From: Phenylobacterium sp. | Lineage (GTDB): Bacteria; Pseudomonadota; Alphaproteobacteria; Caulobacterales; Caulobacteraceae | Direction of reading: 5' to 3' | Assembly: GCF_030681155.1 (NCBI RefSeq) | Contig: NZ_JAUXXE010000057.1 | Coordinates: 1 to 64,000 of the forward strand | DNA length: 64,000 nt | Shown: piece after piece, positions 35,691-43,916 of the stretch | Layout: every line of letters begins with the position of its first letter | How positions within the stretch are numbered: position 1 is the stretch's first letter | Position numbers and translations under genes: made by a program | Notes under the pieces: model-generated | Seen by the model: the letters and a program-made list of their open reading frames with translations, nothing else | Database searches by the model: none | What the model was told of the DNA's origin: nothing

Positions 35691-36626
35691 CTAACCCAGC
35701 GCCGCCTTCAGAGCCGCCGCCGTCTCCTTGGCCGCGGCCGTGATGGCCGGCGAAACGTCGCCCATCAGATAGAAGTCGTGGACCAAGTCTGAGTACTCGA
35801 CATGGCTCGCCTTCACCCCGGCGGCGTTCAGGCGCGCGGCGTAGTCGCGGCCCTCGTCCTTCAGCGGGTCGTAGCCGGCCGTGACCACCAGGGCCGGAGG
35901 CGTTCCAGCCACGTCAGCCTTTGCGCCGATATTGGCGCGGGCGGCTTGGGGATGGTCGCCGACCGCCAGGCACTTGTCGAACCAGGCGATCGCCGCCTTG
36001 GTCAGGATCGGACCATCCAAGTCCTTGCGCGATTGGGTCTCCTCATCGGGCCAGATGCCCGGATAGAGCAGTAATTGGAACGCCAGCTTGCGCTTCGGAT
36101 CGTTCTTCAGATCGATGGAGACCGAGGCGGCCAGATTGCCCCCGGCCGAGCAGCCGCCGACCGCGATGCGCGCAGGGTCGAAGCCGATCTCGGCGGCATG
36201 GTCGAACACCCACTTCACCGAAGCCAGAGCGTCGTCGTGGCCGGCCGGGAACGGATGCTCGGGCGCGAGCCGGTAATCGACGGCCAGAACGCGAATCCCC
36301 GCGAAGCTGGCCAGCCGCCGGCAATGGCCGTCATGGCTTTCAAGGTCGCCGATGGCGAAACCGCCGCCATGGAAATAGACGAGGCCCGGCGTCTTCGCGG
36401 GCGCGCCGGCGGGCGTATAGAGGCGCGCGCCAATGGGGCCGTCGGCTCCATCGACCTGCAGGTCGCGGGCTTCGACGTCCTTGGGCGCGTTCAGGTTTTG
36501 GGCGGCGCGCTGCATGCGATAGCCGGCCCGGATCATCTCAGGCGGAATGGCGTCCAGCGGCGGCGCCGGCTGGCCGGCTGCTGCGGCTTCGGCCTGGTCG
36601 ATCATCGCCTTGATGTGGGGGTCCAT
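35691..36626 (-). CDS. Alpha/beta hydrolase (HSL-type esterase)
   Basis: 311-aa esterase of the hormone-sensitive-lipase family. The oxyanion-hole HGGGFAIGDLESHD (about 85-98), YRLAPEHPFPAGHDD, and nucleophile elbow GGCSAGGN (Ser near 157) are characteristic. Asp and His of the triad fall in the C-terminal KDEGRDYA and DLVHDFYL blocks. ATG 36626 has AGGAG upstream; the in-frame start at 36686 does not. Last gene of a minus-strand trio with the aldehyde dehydrogenase and SMP-30 genes. Confidence 0.9.
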   Translation of the reverse strand: MDPHIKAMIDQAEAAAAGQPAPPLDAIPPEMIRAGYRMQRAAQNLNAPKDVEARDLQVDGADGPIGARLYTPAGAPAKTPGLVYFHGGGFAIGDLESHDGHCRRLASFAGIRVLAVDYRLAPEHPFPAGHDDALASVKWVFDHAAEIGFDPARIAVGGCSAGGNLAASVSIDLKNDPKRKLAFQLLLYPGIWPDEETQSRKDLDGPILTKAAIAWFDKCLAVGDHPQAARANIGAKADVAGTPPALVVTAGYDPLKDEGRDYAARLNAAGVKASHVEYSDLVHDFYLMGDVSPAITAAAKETAAALKAALG

Positions 36627-36691
36627 GTGGGACTCCTTTCCTGTTCGCTCATCCCTGAGCCACCGCGATTGCGAGAGCCCTTTCAAGGATC

Positions 36692-36721
36692 GGGCGAGAG
36701 AAGCCTTAAGCTCCCTCGCCC
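36692..36721 (-). terminator. Hairpin after the aldehyde dehydrogenase gene
   Basis: GGGCGAG and CTCGCCC pair as a 7-base stem around a 16-base region that itself contains GCCTTAAGC. It lies about 50 bases past the aldehyde dehydrogenase stop, between that gene and the hydrolase. No T-tract, so a weak terminator or processing site at best. Confidence 0.4.
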
Positions 36722-36769
36722 TCTCACTTGTCGATCAGTCCACCCTACGAGGGGCGGATCTTGTCGTTG

Positions 36770-38209
36770 TTATTCAGCAGCTTCCTTCGGCGCGTAGCCG
36801 AGGACCGCCTTGACTTCGAGGAACTCGTTGAAGGCGAAATCGCCCCACTCGCGCCCGTTGCCGCTCATCTTGTAGCCGCCGAAGGGAGCCATCAGATCCC
36901 CGCCGCCGCCATTGATCGACACCTGGCCGGCGCGCAGCTTGGAAGCCACTTCGCGAGCCTTGGCGAGATCAGCAGCCTGGACGTAGGCGGCCAGGCCGTA
37001 CTCGGTGTCGTTGCCGATCTGGATGGCTTGATCGACGTTTTCGTAGCCGAGGATCGACAGCACCGGACCAAAGATCTCTTCCTTGGCGATGGTCATTTCC
37101 GGGGTGACGTTGGCGAAGACGGTCGGCTTCACATAGTAGCCGACGTCCAGGCCCTCCGGACGGCCGACGCCGCCGGCGACCAGGGTCGCGCCTTCGTCGA
37201 TGCCGGCTTGGATCAGCTTCTGGATCTTGTTGAACTGCACCTCGGAAACCACCGGGCCGAGCTGGCTGTTGCCGTTCGGGTCGCCGACGGTGACCTGGGC
37301 GGCGGCTTCCTTGGCGACGGCGATGGCTTCATCCATACGCTTGGTCGGGACCAGCATGCGGGTCGGGGCGTTGCAGGATTGACCCGAGTTGGTCATCACG
37401 GTGGCGACGCCACGGCCCACGCCCTTGGCGAAGGCGTCGTCGTCGAGCACGATGTTCGGGCTCTTGCCGCCCAGTTCCTGGGCCACGCGCTTGACAGTCG
37501 GAGCGGCGTTCTTGGCCACCTCGATGCCGGCGCGGGTCGAACCGGTGAACGAGATCAGGTCCACGTCCGGGTGGCTCGACAGCGGCACACCGACGCCGAT
37601 GCCGTCGCCCTGCACGAGGTTGAACACGCCGGCCGGCACGCCGGCGGCATGCATGATCTCAGCGAAGATGTGGCCGGTGAACGGCGCAACTTCCGAAGGC
37701 TTCAGAACCATGGTGCAGCCGGTCGCGATGGCCGGGGCCACCTTGCAGACGATCTGGTTCAGCGGCCAGTTCCAAGGGGTGATGAACCCGCAGACGCCGA
37801 TCGGCTCCTTGACGATCATCGTCGGGCCGCGGTCTTCGGAGAACTTGAAGTCCTTCAACACGGCGGCGGCGGTTCCGATATGGCCCATGCCGATCGGAAC
37901 CTGAGCGCGTTGCGCGAGCGAGGCCGGGGCGCCCATTTCCTCGGTGACGGCGTTGGCCAGATCGCCGAAGCGCTTCTGGTACTCAGCCATGATGCGGTTC
38001 AGGACATCGAGGCGCTCTTCACGGCTGGTCTGCGACCAGGTGACGAAGGCCTTCTTGGCGGCCTGGACGGCCTTGTCCACGTCGGCGGCGCTGCCGAGGG
38101 AGATCTTGCCGGCGACCTTTTCCGTTGCCGGGTTGATGACGTCGAGCGTCTTGGGCTCGACCGGATCGACCCACTGACCATCGATATAGAACTGAAGATA
38201 TTCGCGCAT
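36770..38209 (-). CDS. NAD(P)-dependent aldehyde dehydrogenase
   Basis: 479-aa ALDH-superfamily enzyme oxidising an aldehyde to its acid. Landmarks: PWNWPLNQIVCKVAPAIATG, KPSEVAPFTG, FTGSTRAGIEV (cofactor GST), the general base in QELGGKSPNIVL, catalytic Cys in NSGQSCNAPTRM (near residue 283), and EEIFGPVLSI. Length is standard. Neighbouring lactonase and esterase suggest a short catabolic pathway, but substrate specificity cannot be read from the sequence. A perfect TGATCA-type palindrome lies 76-92 bases upstream of the start. Confidence 0.94.
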   Translation of the reverse strand: MREYLQFYIDGQWVDPVEPKTLDVINPATEKVAGKISLGSAADVDKAVQAAKKAFVTWSQTSREERLDVLNRIMAEYQKRFGDLANAVTEEMGAPASLAQRAQVPIGMGHIGTAAAVLKDFKFSEDRGPTMIVKEPIGVCGFITPWNWPLNQIVCKVAPAIATGCTMVLKPSEVAPFTGHIFAEIMHAAGVPAGVFNLVQGDGIGVGVPLSSHPDVDLISFTGSTRAGIEVAKNAAPTVKRVAQELGGKSPNIVLDDDAFAKGVGRGVATVMTNSGQSCNAPTRMLVPTKRMDEAIAVAKEAAAQVTVGDPNGNSQLGPVVSEVQFNKIQKLIQAGIDEGATLVAGGVGRPEGLDVGYYVKPTVFANVTPEMTIAKEEIFGPVLSILGYENVDQAIQIGNDTEYGLAAYVQAADLAKAREVASKLRAGQVSINGGGGDLMAPFGGYKMSGNGREWGDFAFNEFLEVKAVLGYAPKEAAE

Positions 38210-38284
38210 GACGTCCTCCCGGAGGCGTTCGTTGGATTTTTGGCGCGCCGACGAGAACCCCCGACGGCTTCAAACAAGCATTTT

Positions 38285-38301
38285 AGTGATCAATGATCAC
38301 T
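38285..38301. promoter_or_regulatory. Perfect operator-like palindrome upstream of aldehyde dehydrogenase
   Basis: AGTGATCA-A-TGATCACT is a 17-base perfect palindrome with an 8-base arm, standing in an AT-richer patch unlike its surroundings. Its location in the only intergenic gap of the lactonase-dehydrogenase-hydrolase cluster suggests a binding site for a dimeric regulator, perhaps GntR- or LysR-type. No such regulator is encoded next to it. Confidence 0.5.
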
Positions 38302-38337
38302 GTGGAAGCCCCAATACCCAGCTTCCCTTGGGTAGGC

Positions 38338-39273
38338 CTATGCCAATTGGTGCACGTGGGGCTGTCCCGCAACCGGGCTACGGCCCTTCAGCACATATCC
38401 TGCCCGGATCGAGCCGATGTAAAGGTCCCTCAAATCGGCCCCACCCCAGGTGATGTTGGTCGGATGATTGACCACCTCGCCGGACGGATCGTCGATGACG
38501 GTGATCACCTCGAACGCCGGTGTGATCGCGACCACCTTGTTGGCGGCCGGCAGGCAAACCCAGAGGTTTCCCTCGGCGTCCATGCCCACGCCGTCGGTAT
38601 AGCCAAGTTCGGCCATCGCCACCTGCGCGCCCCCCGGCTCCTGCAGCTTGCCGAGCGCTGGGCCATAGCGTTCGCCCGGCCCAAGCTTGCCGCCGGGCAA
38701 GATCGCGAACCGCATCACGTCCGCGCCGCTAGTCTGGGCGCAGAACAGAAACGCCTCGTCGGCGGACAGCGCCATGCCGTTCGGAAATCTCAGGCCCTCC
38801 GCGACGATCTCGGATGACCCGTCCGGCCGCAGGACGAAGATGAAGCCGTCATCGCGACCATCCAGCGCCTGAGGCCAGGTCTCGGCATGGGTGGAATTGG
38901 CGCACCATATGTTCCCCGCGCGGTCCATGACCGGATAATTGGCGGAAGTCAGCCGCTTGCCGCCCACCTCAGCCACCAGGGTTTCATGCTGGCCGGTCGC
39001 CGGATCGAACCGCTGCAGCGGTCCCTCTTCGCGGTCATAGATGCCGAAGTTGGCGATCAGCACGCGGCCCTGGCGATCCATATTGATCCCGTTGGGCGCG
39101 CCGCCCTTGGGGCCCATACGCTTGAACGACCCGTCGGGCAGGATTTCAGCGACTGCGCATTGGTGGTCGGACGCAAAGACCCGGCCGTCCTTGGCTACGA
39201 CCACGTCCTCGGGTCGATCAATGCCGACGGCGACCTTGGTGAAGTCGCCGGGCGCGATGGGCTGGAGCGGCAT
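38338..39273 (-). CDS. SMP-30/gluconolactonase/LRE family protein
   Basis: 311-aa six-bladed beta-propeller, probably a metal-dependent lactonase. Family landmarks are GIDRPEDVVVAKDGRVFASD, GGAPNGINMDRQGRVLIANFG, EGLRFPNGMALSADEAFLF (the metal-ligand N-G-M), and DGVGMDAEGNLWVCLP with the catalytic Asp. No signal peptide seen. First gene of the trio that continues into the aldehyde dehydrogenase and esterase. Substrate lactone unknown. Confidence 0.87.
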   Translation of the reverse strand: MPLQPIAPGDFTKVAVGIDRPEDVVVAKDGRVFASDHQCAVAEILPDGSFKRMGPKGGAPNGINMDRQGRVLIANFGIYDREEGPLQRFDPATGQHETLVAEVGGKRLTSANYPVMDRAGNIWCANSTHAETWPQALDGRDDGFIFVLRPDGSSEIVAEGLRFPNGMALSADEAFLFCAQTSGADVMRFAILPGGKLGPGERYGPALGKLQEPGGAQVAMAELGYTDGVGMDAEGNLWVCLPAANKVVAITPAFEVITVIDDPSGEVVNHPTNITWGGADLRDLYIGSIRAGYVLKGRSPVAGQPHVHQLA

Positions 39274-39412
39274 GGTTTCCTCGGGCTTTTCTTTTCAGCT
39301 TGGCCCGCCCGAACACGGTTCGACAAGAGTGCTCGGCCGCCATCGGCGCAGAATCGCGACCAGCCTTCATCTCCAGCGGCCGGAGCCGCCCGCCGAACTC
39401 GCCCTGTCAGAA

Positions 39413-39721
39413 CTACACGCCCGTGGTCGGGCCAATCCCCTTGCCGTCCTTTGGGAAATTCATGAGGCTCTCGCGGTCGCTGCGCTCGCGACGTTGTCTT
39501 AGGAAGTTGGCGGCTTTGGTGACCAGGTCTTCGGCCTCATGTCCGATGCGTTCGATCGGGGTCTCAGGCGGGGCTGTCACGATTTCCGGCTGATAGCTCT
39601 CGATGTCGTGGAGAAGCTCGACGAATTTCTCATCGGCGGGCGTACCATGCGCCGGAGGGTGCTCCAGCAAGTCCGCGACCCGCTGCAAGGCTGCCTCGAA
39701 GGACGCTTGGTCTTTGATCAT
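39413..39721 (-). CDS. Small protein with HigA-antitoxin-like N-terminal helices, no HTH
   Basis: 102-aa protein. The segment FEAALQRVADLLEHPPAHGT followed by PADEKFVELLHDIESYQPE resembles the first helices of the HigA/HipB-type antitoxin (YEAALARIEALxxAxPGTPE style), but no DNA-binding HTH follows and no toxin gene is nearby. The C-terminal half is helical and basic (TKAANFLRQRRERSDRES). ATG 39721 is preferred because AGGAG precedes it at 7-8 bases; the longer frame to 39832 has poor composition. Function unknown. Confidence 0.6.
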   Translation of the reverse strand: MIKDQASFEAALQRVADLLEHPPAHGTPADEKFVELLHDIESYQPEIVTAPPETPIERIGHEAEDLVTKAANFLRQRRERSDRESLMNFPKDGKGIGPTTGV

Positions 39722-39967
39722 ACGCTGCTCCTGTCGTTCCACGCCTGCTGACCGCTGCGTGTAACAAGGCAAAGCCTGAAGGCGCGCTCGAGTTCCGCGA
39801 TCATCAGAAGCCCGGCCCGACCAAGCCGTCAAATGTTCGCGATAGGCTTACGCGCCAGCGCCGCCTGCGCCTGCCGGTCAGGAACGCTCCGCAGTCGCCG
39901 GCGTCCGCCCCTTGCGAACCAGCCCCGCGCGCTCTAAAGCCCGAGGAACGAACCCGGAGCTTTCTTC

Positions 39968-40048
39968 ATGACCGCGATCCTGACCATCCTCGTCTTCCTC
40001 GTCGTGATCGGCGGACTGAACTACTTCGAATTCGGCCGTCTCGACTAA
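39968..40048 (+). CDS. 26-aa single-helix membrane peptide
   Basis: ATG 39968 to TAA 40048, too short for usual gene calling. Residues 2-17 (TAILTILVFLVVIGGL) are a hydrophobic helix, followed by a polar NYFEFGRLD tail. GGAG lies 9-12 bases before the ATG. The stop is 7 bases before the TTG of the FolM-like gene, so the two are probably co-translated. A leader or small membrane subunit are both possible; I cannot assign a function. Confidence 0.6.
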   Translation: MTAILTILVFLVVIGGLNYFEFGRLD

Positions 40049-40055
40049 GATCGCC

Positions 40056-40790
40056 TTGGCGGACACCTCGCGTGGCGCGGCCCTCATCACCGGGGGTTCG
40101 CGCAGGATCGGGCGAGCCCTAACGCTGGCCGCCGCCGACGCGGGCTTTGATGTCGCCATCCACGTCCGCACCATCGACGATGACGCGGAGGCCGCCGCGG
40201 CCGACGTCCGCGCTCGCGGCCGCAAGGCTTCGCTCCACGCCTGCGACCTCCGCCACGAAGGCGCCACCGCACCGTTGGTCGCCGAGGTCGAGTCCGAGCT
40301 TGGCCCCGTCACCCTGCTGGTCAACTGCGCCTCGGTGTTCGAGGACGACTCCTTCGCCAGCATGAACCGCGCCTCGTGGGACGCGCATCTCGAAACCAAT
40401 CTGCGCAGTCCGCTGGTGCTGGCCCAGGCCTTCGCGCGGCGCCTGCCTCCAACGCGCAACGGCCTGATCGTCAACATCCTCGACCAACGGGTGCTGGCGC
40501 CCTCGCCGCATTTCTTCAGCTATTCGCTCTCCAAGAGCGCGCTTTGGGCCGCGACGCAGATGCTGGCCAAGGAATTGGCGCCGCGTATTCGGGTCAACGG
40601 AATTGGCCCGGGGCCGACCCTGCCCTCCATCCACCAGCAGGACGCCGACTTCATCGACGAGGTCGCCACCACCCTGCTGAAACGGCCCGTCGACCCGACC
40701 GAGATCGGGCATGCGCTGCGCTACCTCATTGACGCCGCGTCAGTGACCGGCCAGATGATCGCCGTGGACGCCGGGCAGCATCTGGCCTGA
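40056..40790 (+). CDS. folM: FolM-like dihydromonapterin/pteridine reductase (SDR)
   Basis: 244-aa short-chain dehydrogenase. The cofactor motif is TGGSRRIGRALTL, with the RRxG variant typical of FolM/PTR1 pteridine reductases rather than the common GxxxGIG. Active-site YSLSKSAL (Tyr-x3-Lys) is near residue 154. A TTG start at 40056 is the only start that fits. folB follows directly, which supports a pterin substrate: reduction of dihydromonapterin or dihydrofolate. Confidence 0.85.
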   Translation: MADTSRGAALITGGSRRIGRALTLAAADAGFDVAIHVRTIDDDAEAAAADVRARGRKASLHACDLRHEGATAPLVAEVESELGPVTLLVNCASVFEDDSFASMNRASWDAHLETNLRSPLVLAQAFARRLPPTRNGLIVNILDQRVLAPSPHFFSYSLSKSALWAATQMLAKELAPRIRVNGIGPGPTLPSIHQQDADFIDEVATTLLKRPVDPTEIGHALRYLIDAASVTGQMIAVDAGQHLA

Positions 40791-40883
40791 GCGGCTTCCA
40801 GCATCAACGGAGCGCACTTGGTTCTCCCACTGCAAGACAACTCGTCCGAGGTCCCGGTTCCTGAAGTTCAGGGGCGCGTGGTC

Positions 40884-41231
40884 ATGACCAAGATCTTCGT
40901 CACCGGCCTGAAGGTCGAAGCAGAGATCGGCGTCTACGCCCACGAGAAGGGCCGCGCCCAGCCGCTCGTCGTCGATGTCGAGCTTGACGTTCCGACCGCG
41001 GGCGCCTCGCGCCTGGCCGACACGGTGAACTACGAGACCATCGGCGAGTCCGCCCGCGCCATTGTGGCCGAAGGACATATCCAGCTGGTCGAGGACTTCG
41101 CCGAACGCCTGGCCCGCGCCTGCCTGGCCGACGGCCGGGTTATGCGCGCGCGGGTCCGCGTCGAAAAGCCCCTGGCGCTCGCGCCCCACGCCGCCGCCGC
41201 CGGGGTCGAGATCACCGTCGTCCGCGGCTGA
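40884..41231 (+). CDS. folB: Dihydroneopterin aldolase FolB
   Basis: 115-aa enzyme of folate synthesis that cleaves or epimerises dihydroneopterin. It shows FVTGLKVEAEIGVYAHEKGR, VNYETIGESARAIV and HIQLVEDFAERLARACL (catalytic Glu), and RVRVEKPLALAPHAAAAGVEI with the conserved Lys-Pro. ATG 40884 follows AGGGG and gives the usual FolB length; an in-frame TTG at 40818 preceded by GGAG would add 22 residues. Next to the FolM-like gene. Confidence 0.92.
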   Translation: MTKIFVTGLKVEAEIGVYAHEKGRAQPLVVDVELDVPTAGASRLADTVNYETIGESARAIVAEGHIQLVEDFAERLARACLADGRVMRARVRVEKPLALAPHAAAAGVEITVVRG

Positions 41232-41235
41232 TTCC

Positions 41236-41727
41236 TTGGCGATTTCGCACACGATCCGGCTCTCCCCGTTCCAGGCGCCCACCGTCTGGACCTTGGAAAA
41301 TGGCGATGTCGTCGAGCGCAAGGGCTCGCGCGTGCGCCGCTTTCCCCTGACCCAGCTTAACCGCGTGACCCGCGCGGGCCGTGGCGCGACCCTGCACTTC
41401 CACCGCCGCCGCCTGACCATCCCGGCGTTCAGCTACGGCGAACACCTGCGGCCTGAGGATCACACCGCCTCGTTCGAGGCGTTCATGGATAGCGTAGCCG
41501 ATCTAGCCCCGGGAAGCGGCGTCGGCCCGCCGACCGCCAATGGCGAGGCGGTGCTGTGGATCATGGGCATGATGGCGATCGGCGCGATCGCCGTCCTGTT
41601 GGCGGCGGGACTGGCGGGCGCTTGGCTGCTGGGGGTCGCCCTGGCCTGCCGACTGGTCTTCGTCGCCATTCTGGGCGCCGCGGTGCTGCCCTGGCTCTAT
41701 CGCAAGCCCAGCGCGAAACGCGGATGA
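41236..41727 (+). CDS. Hypothetical membrane protein with cytosolic beta domain
   Basis: 163-aa protein. Residues 1-85 look like a small beta-barrel or PH-like domain (WTLENGDVVERKGSRVRRFP; ATLHFHRRRLTIPAF). Then come two hydrophobic helices (about 107-125 and 130-150) and a basic tail. TTG start at 41236, four bases after folB's stop, so it is in the folM-folB unit. No family recognised. Confidence 0.65.
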   Translation: MAISHTIRLSPFQAPTVWTLENGDVVERKGSRVRRFPLTQLNRVTRAGRGATLHFHRRRLTIPAFSYGEHLRPEDHTASFEAFMDSVADLAPGSGVGPPTANGEAVLWIMGMMAIGAIAVLLAAGLAGAWLLGVALACRLVFVAILGAAVLPWLYRKPSAKRG

Positions 41728-41797
41728 ACGCGATTTAAGCTGGCAATCGCGACAATCGGGGCCACATTTCAGTCAGACCTTTCACTGGGAGACTGAA

Positions 41798-42196
41798 TTG
41801 ACCGAGACCCAAACCGCCGTTGTGACGCCCGAAGACCGCACGCTGCCAGCCGTGGTCTATGGGCTTTACCTGTTGGGACTGGTCAACGGGCTCACCATCT
41901 TGGTGGGCCTGGTGATCGCCTACATGAACCGCGACACCGCCGGCCCGCGCATGCGGACCCACTACACCTTCCTGATCCGCACCTTCTGGATCTCGATCGC
42001 CTGGTTCGTGATCGCCGGCCTCCTCGTCCTATTCGGCGGGGTGCTGTCGCTGGTGCTGGTCGGCATTCCATTCCTGATGCTTGGCCTGTTCATCTGGGGC
42101 GTCGTCGGGATTTGGTTCGCGATCCGCTGCGTCGTCGGCCTGGTCTATCTGTCGCAAGGCGAGGCCTATCCCCGTCCCGACACCTGGTTGATTTAA
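41798..42196 (+). CDS. DUF4870-like membrane protein
   Basis: 132-aa protein with three to four hydrophobic helices: AVVYGLYLLGLVNGLTILVG, then YMNRDTAGPRMRTHYTFLIR (polar conserved loop), then two further helices ending in YLSQGEAYPRPDTWLI. The pattern fits small DUF4870/TM-family proteins. TTG start preceded by GGGAG at 6-10 bases. Function unknown. Confidence 0.75.
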   Translation: MTETQTAVVTPEDRTLPAVVYGLYLLGLVNGLTILVGLVIAYMNRDTAGPRMRTHYTFLIRTFWISIAWFVIAGLLVLFGGVLSLVLVGIPFLMLGLFIWGVVGIWFAIRCVVGLVYLSQGEAYPRPDTWLI

Positions 42197-42330
42197 CGGC
42201 AAAGGCCGCGTCGTTCGCTTGATCGGGCGGCGCGGCGACTTGTCTCTGTCTGGAGCGGGAAGTCCACCTGGACCTCCGGTCGAGCTTGCGGCAATCAATC
42301 CCCGTGTCGACGCGATGGGGGCGACGGCGC

Positions 42331-42414
42331 GGGGGGATTCGTGGCGGACCTGGGGTCGGCGCCACCGCCAAAAGCAAGGCGACGCCAAAAGGCGCCGGAG
42401 GGGCGAATCCCCCC
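42331..42414. repeat. Large palindromic structured element
   Basis: GGGGGGATTCG (42331-42341) and CGAATCCCCCC (42404-42414) form a perfect 11-base terminal inverted repeat enclosing 62 bases. Inside, CGGCGCC and GGCGCCG form a second nested stem, and further short GCC/GGC pairs are possible. The 277-base gap it lies in has no convincing gene. Either a dispersed extragenic palindrome or a structured RNA between the DUF4870-like gene and convergent ilvE. Confidence 0.6.
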
Positions 42415-42439
42415 AACCACTTTCAAACTGAATATGAGA

Positions 42440-42466
42440 AAGGCCGCCCGTCGGAACAGGCGGCCC
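42440..42466 (-). terminator. Intrinsic terminator of ilvE
   Basis: On the minus strand GGGCCGCC-TGTTCCGAC-GGGCGGCC is followed by TTTCTCAT. The stem is 7-8 bases with a short T-rich tail and begins 8 bases past the ilvE stop. Confidence 0.75.
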
Positions 42467-42473
42467 TGTTCTT

Positions 42474-43361
42474 CTAGGCCGCGACCAGCTCGCGACGGAC
42501 CATGCGAGCATAGTCATCCATCAGGCCGAGCGAGAGCTCGCCCGGGGTGAAGGTATATTCGCCGATCTCGGCCACGGGCGTGACCTCGGCGGCGGTGCCG
42601 ACGACGAAGCACTCGGTGAAGCCCGCAAGCTCCTCCGGCTTGATGTGGCGTTCGATGACCTCGACGCCCTTGCTCTTGGCGAGCGCGATCACCGACTGGC
42701 GGGTGATCCCGTTCAGGAAGCAGTCTGGGGTCGGAGTATGGAGCGCGCCGTCCTTGACGAAGAACACGTTCGAACCGGTGCTCTCGGCGATGTAGCCCCG
42801 ATAATCGAGCATCATTGCGTCGGTGTAGCCGGCCTTCTCGGCGGCGTGCTTGGAGATCGTGCAGATCATGTAGAGGCCGGTGGCCTTAGCGTGAACCGGC
42901 TCGGTTTCCGGCGACGGGCGCTTGTACTTCGCCCAAGTCATGCGGATGCCCTTGGCGCGCTCTTCCGGCTTGAAGTAGCTCGGCCAGTCCCACACCGCGA
43001 TCGCCACGTGGATCTTTGTGTGTTGGGCCGACACCCCGATCATCTCCGAACCGCGCCAGGCGATCGGACGCAGATAGGCGTCGGTCAGGCCGTTCTTGGC
43101 GCAGGTGTCCTTGCAGGCCTGGCCGATCTCGGCCACCGTGAACGGGATTTCGAAGTCGAGCATCTCGGCCGACTTGAACAGACGCTCGGTATGCTCGGTC
43201 AGCTTGTAGATCTCTCCCCCATACATCCGCTCGCCTTCGAACACCGCCGAGGCGTAATGGAGGCCGTGGGTCAGTACGTGCACCGTCGCCTCGCGCCAGG
43301 GCACGAACTGGCCGTCCAGCCAGATCCATCCGTCGCGGTCATCGAAGGGCAGTAAAGACAT
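42474..43361 (-). CDS. ilvE: Branched-chain amino acid aminotransferase IlvE
   Basis: 295-aa class IV PLP aminotransferase catalysing the last step of Val, Leu and Ile synthesis. Features: WLDGQFVPWREATVHVLTHG, HYASAVFEGERMY, PLP Lys in VHAKATGLYM (near residue 156), AMMLDYRGYIAESTGSNVFF, and the C-terminal VVGTAAEVTPVAEIG phosphate-binding block. ATG 43361 fits the family start; the frame is open for 25 more codons without homology. Divergent from the MarR-two-component operon. Confidence 0.95.
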   Translation of the reverse strand: MSLLPFDDRDGWIWLDGQFVPWREATVHVLTHGLHYASAVFEGERMYGGEIYKLTEHTERLFKSAEMLDFEIPFTVAEIGQACKDTCAKNGLTDAYLRPIAWRGSEMIGVSAQHTKIHVAIAVWDWPSYFKPEERAKGIRMTWAKYKRPSPETEPVHAKATGLYMICTISKHAAEKAGYTDAMMLDYRGYIAESTGSNVFFVKDGALHTPTPDCFLNGITRQSVIALAKSKGVEVIERHIKPEELAGFTECFVVGTAAEVTPVAEIGEYTFTPGELSLGLMDDYARMVRRELVAA

Positions 43362-43442
43362 GAGGGAAAGTGCTCCTTTCAACAGGGCCCTCTTACAGAC
43401 CCCCGAGCCGGCCGCGTCAAATAAAATGGATTGCAAAACGTA

Positions 43443-43916
43443 ATGGCCGCCGCAGATCCAAGGCTCATTCTGCGCGACGAAGAGCTCGACGCAGGGCTTG
43501 AATTGATGATGCTTGCGGAGGCTGCGTTATGGGCCGGGGTTGATGCTGGTCTGGCCGCCGAAAGCCTTGGCCTTGGCCGATCTCATTGGCGCGCGGCCTT
43601 CTTGTTGAAACGCAGACCGGGCGTGGGTGTCCAGGAACTCGCGCACCTGACCAGTCTGTCCAAGCAGGCCGCCAGTCGCATTCTCACCGACCTGGAATCC
43701 AAGGGGCTGGTCGAAAAGGTCGCGGGCGATCTCGACGGCCGCCGACGCGCGGCCAGCCTTACCGAGGCCGGTCAGGCGTTCGAAGAGCGGATATCCGAAC
43801 GCTTGCGCGGCCAGCTCGCCAGGTCATATCGCGTAGGCGGCTTGGACGGCGTGGCCGGCGCCAGGCAGATCCTTTCGGCGCTGGCCGGCGGGCGAATGAA
43901 AAGCGGAGGCGCCTGA
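43443..43916 (+). CDS. MarR-family regulator, first gene of a two-component operon
   Basis: 157-aa winged-helix protein: GLGRSHWRAAFLLKRRPGVG, LAHLTSLSKQAASRILTDLE (recognition helix), KGLVEKVAGDLDGRRRAASL (wing). Its stop overlaps the ATG of the response-regulator gene by one base (TGATG). A MarR protein fused by operon to a response regulator and kinase suggests a shared regulatory output. ATG 43443 chosen; TTG 43431 is also in frame. Confidence 0.88.
   Translation: MAAADPRLILRDEELDAGLELMMLAEAALWAGVDAGLAAESLGLGRSHWRAAFLLKRRPGVGVQELAHLTSLSKQAASRILTDLESKGLVEKVAGDLDGRRRAASLTEAGQAFEERISERLRGQLARSYRVGGLDGVAGARQILSALAGGRMKSGGA

Noticed and set aside
36728-38296. 522-codon plus-strand frame across the aldehyde dehydrogenase
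   Set aside because: Antisense shadow; sequence is repetitive (HADRNLSALRERG-like) and the minus strand encodes a complete ALDH.
38315-38334. TACCCA/TGGGTA hairpin past the SMP-30 gene as a terminator
   Set aside because: Six-base stem without a T-run; too weak to call.
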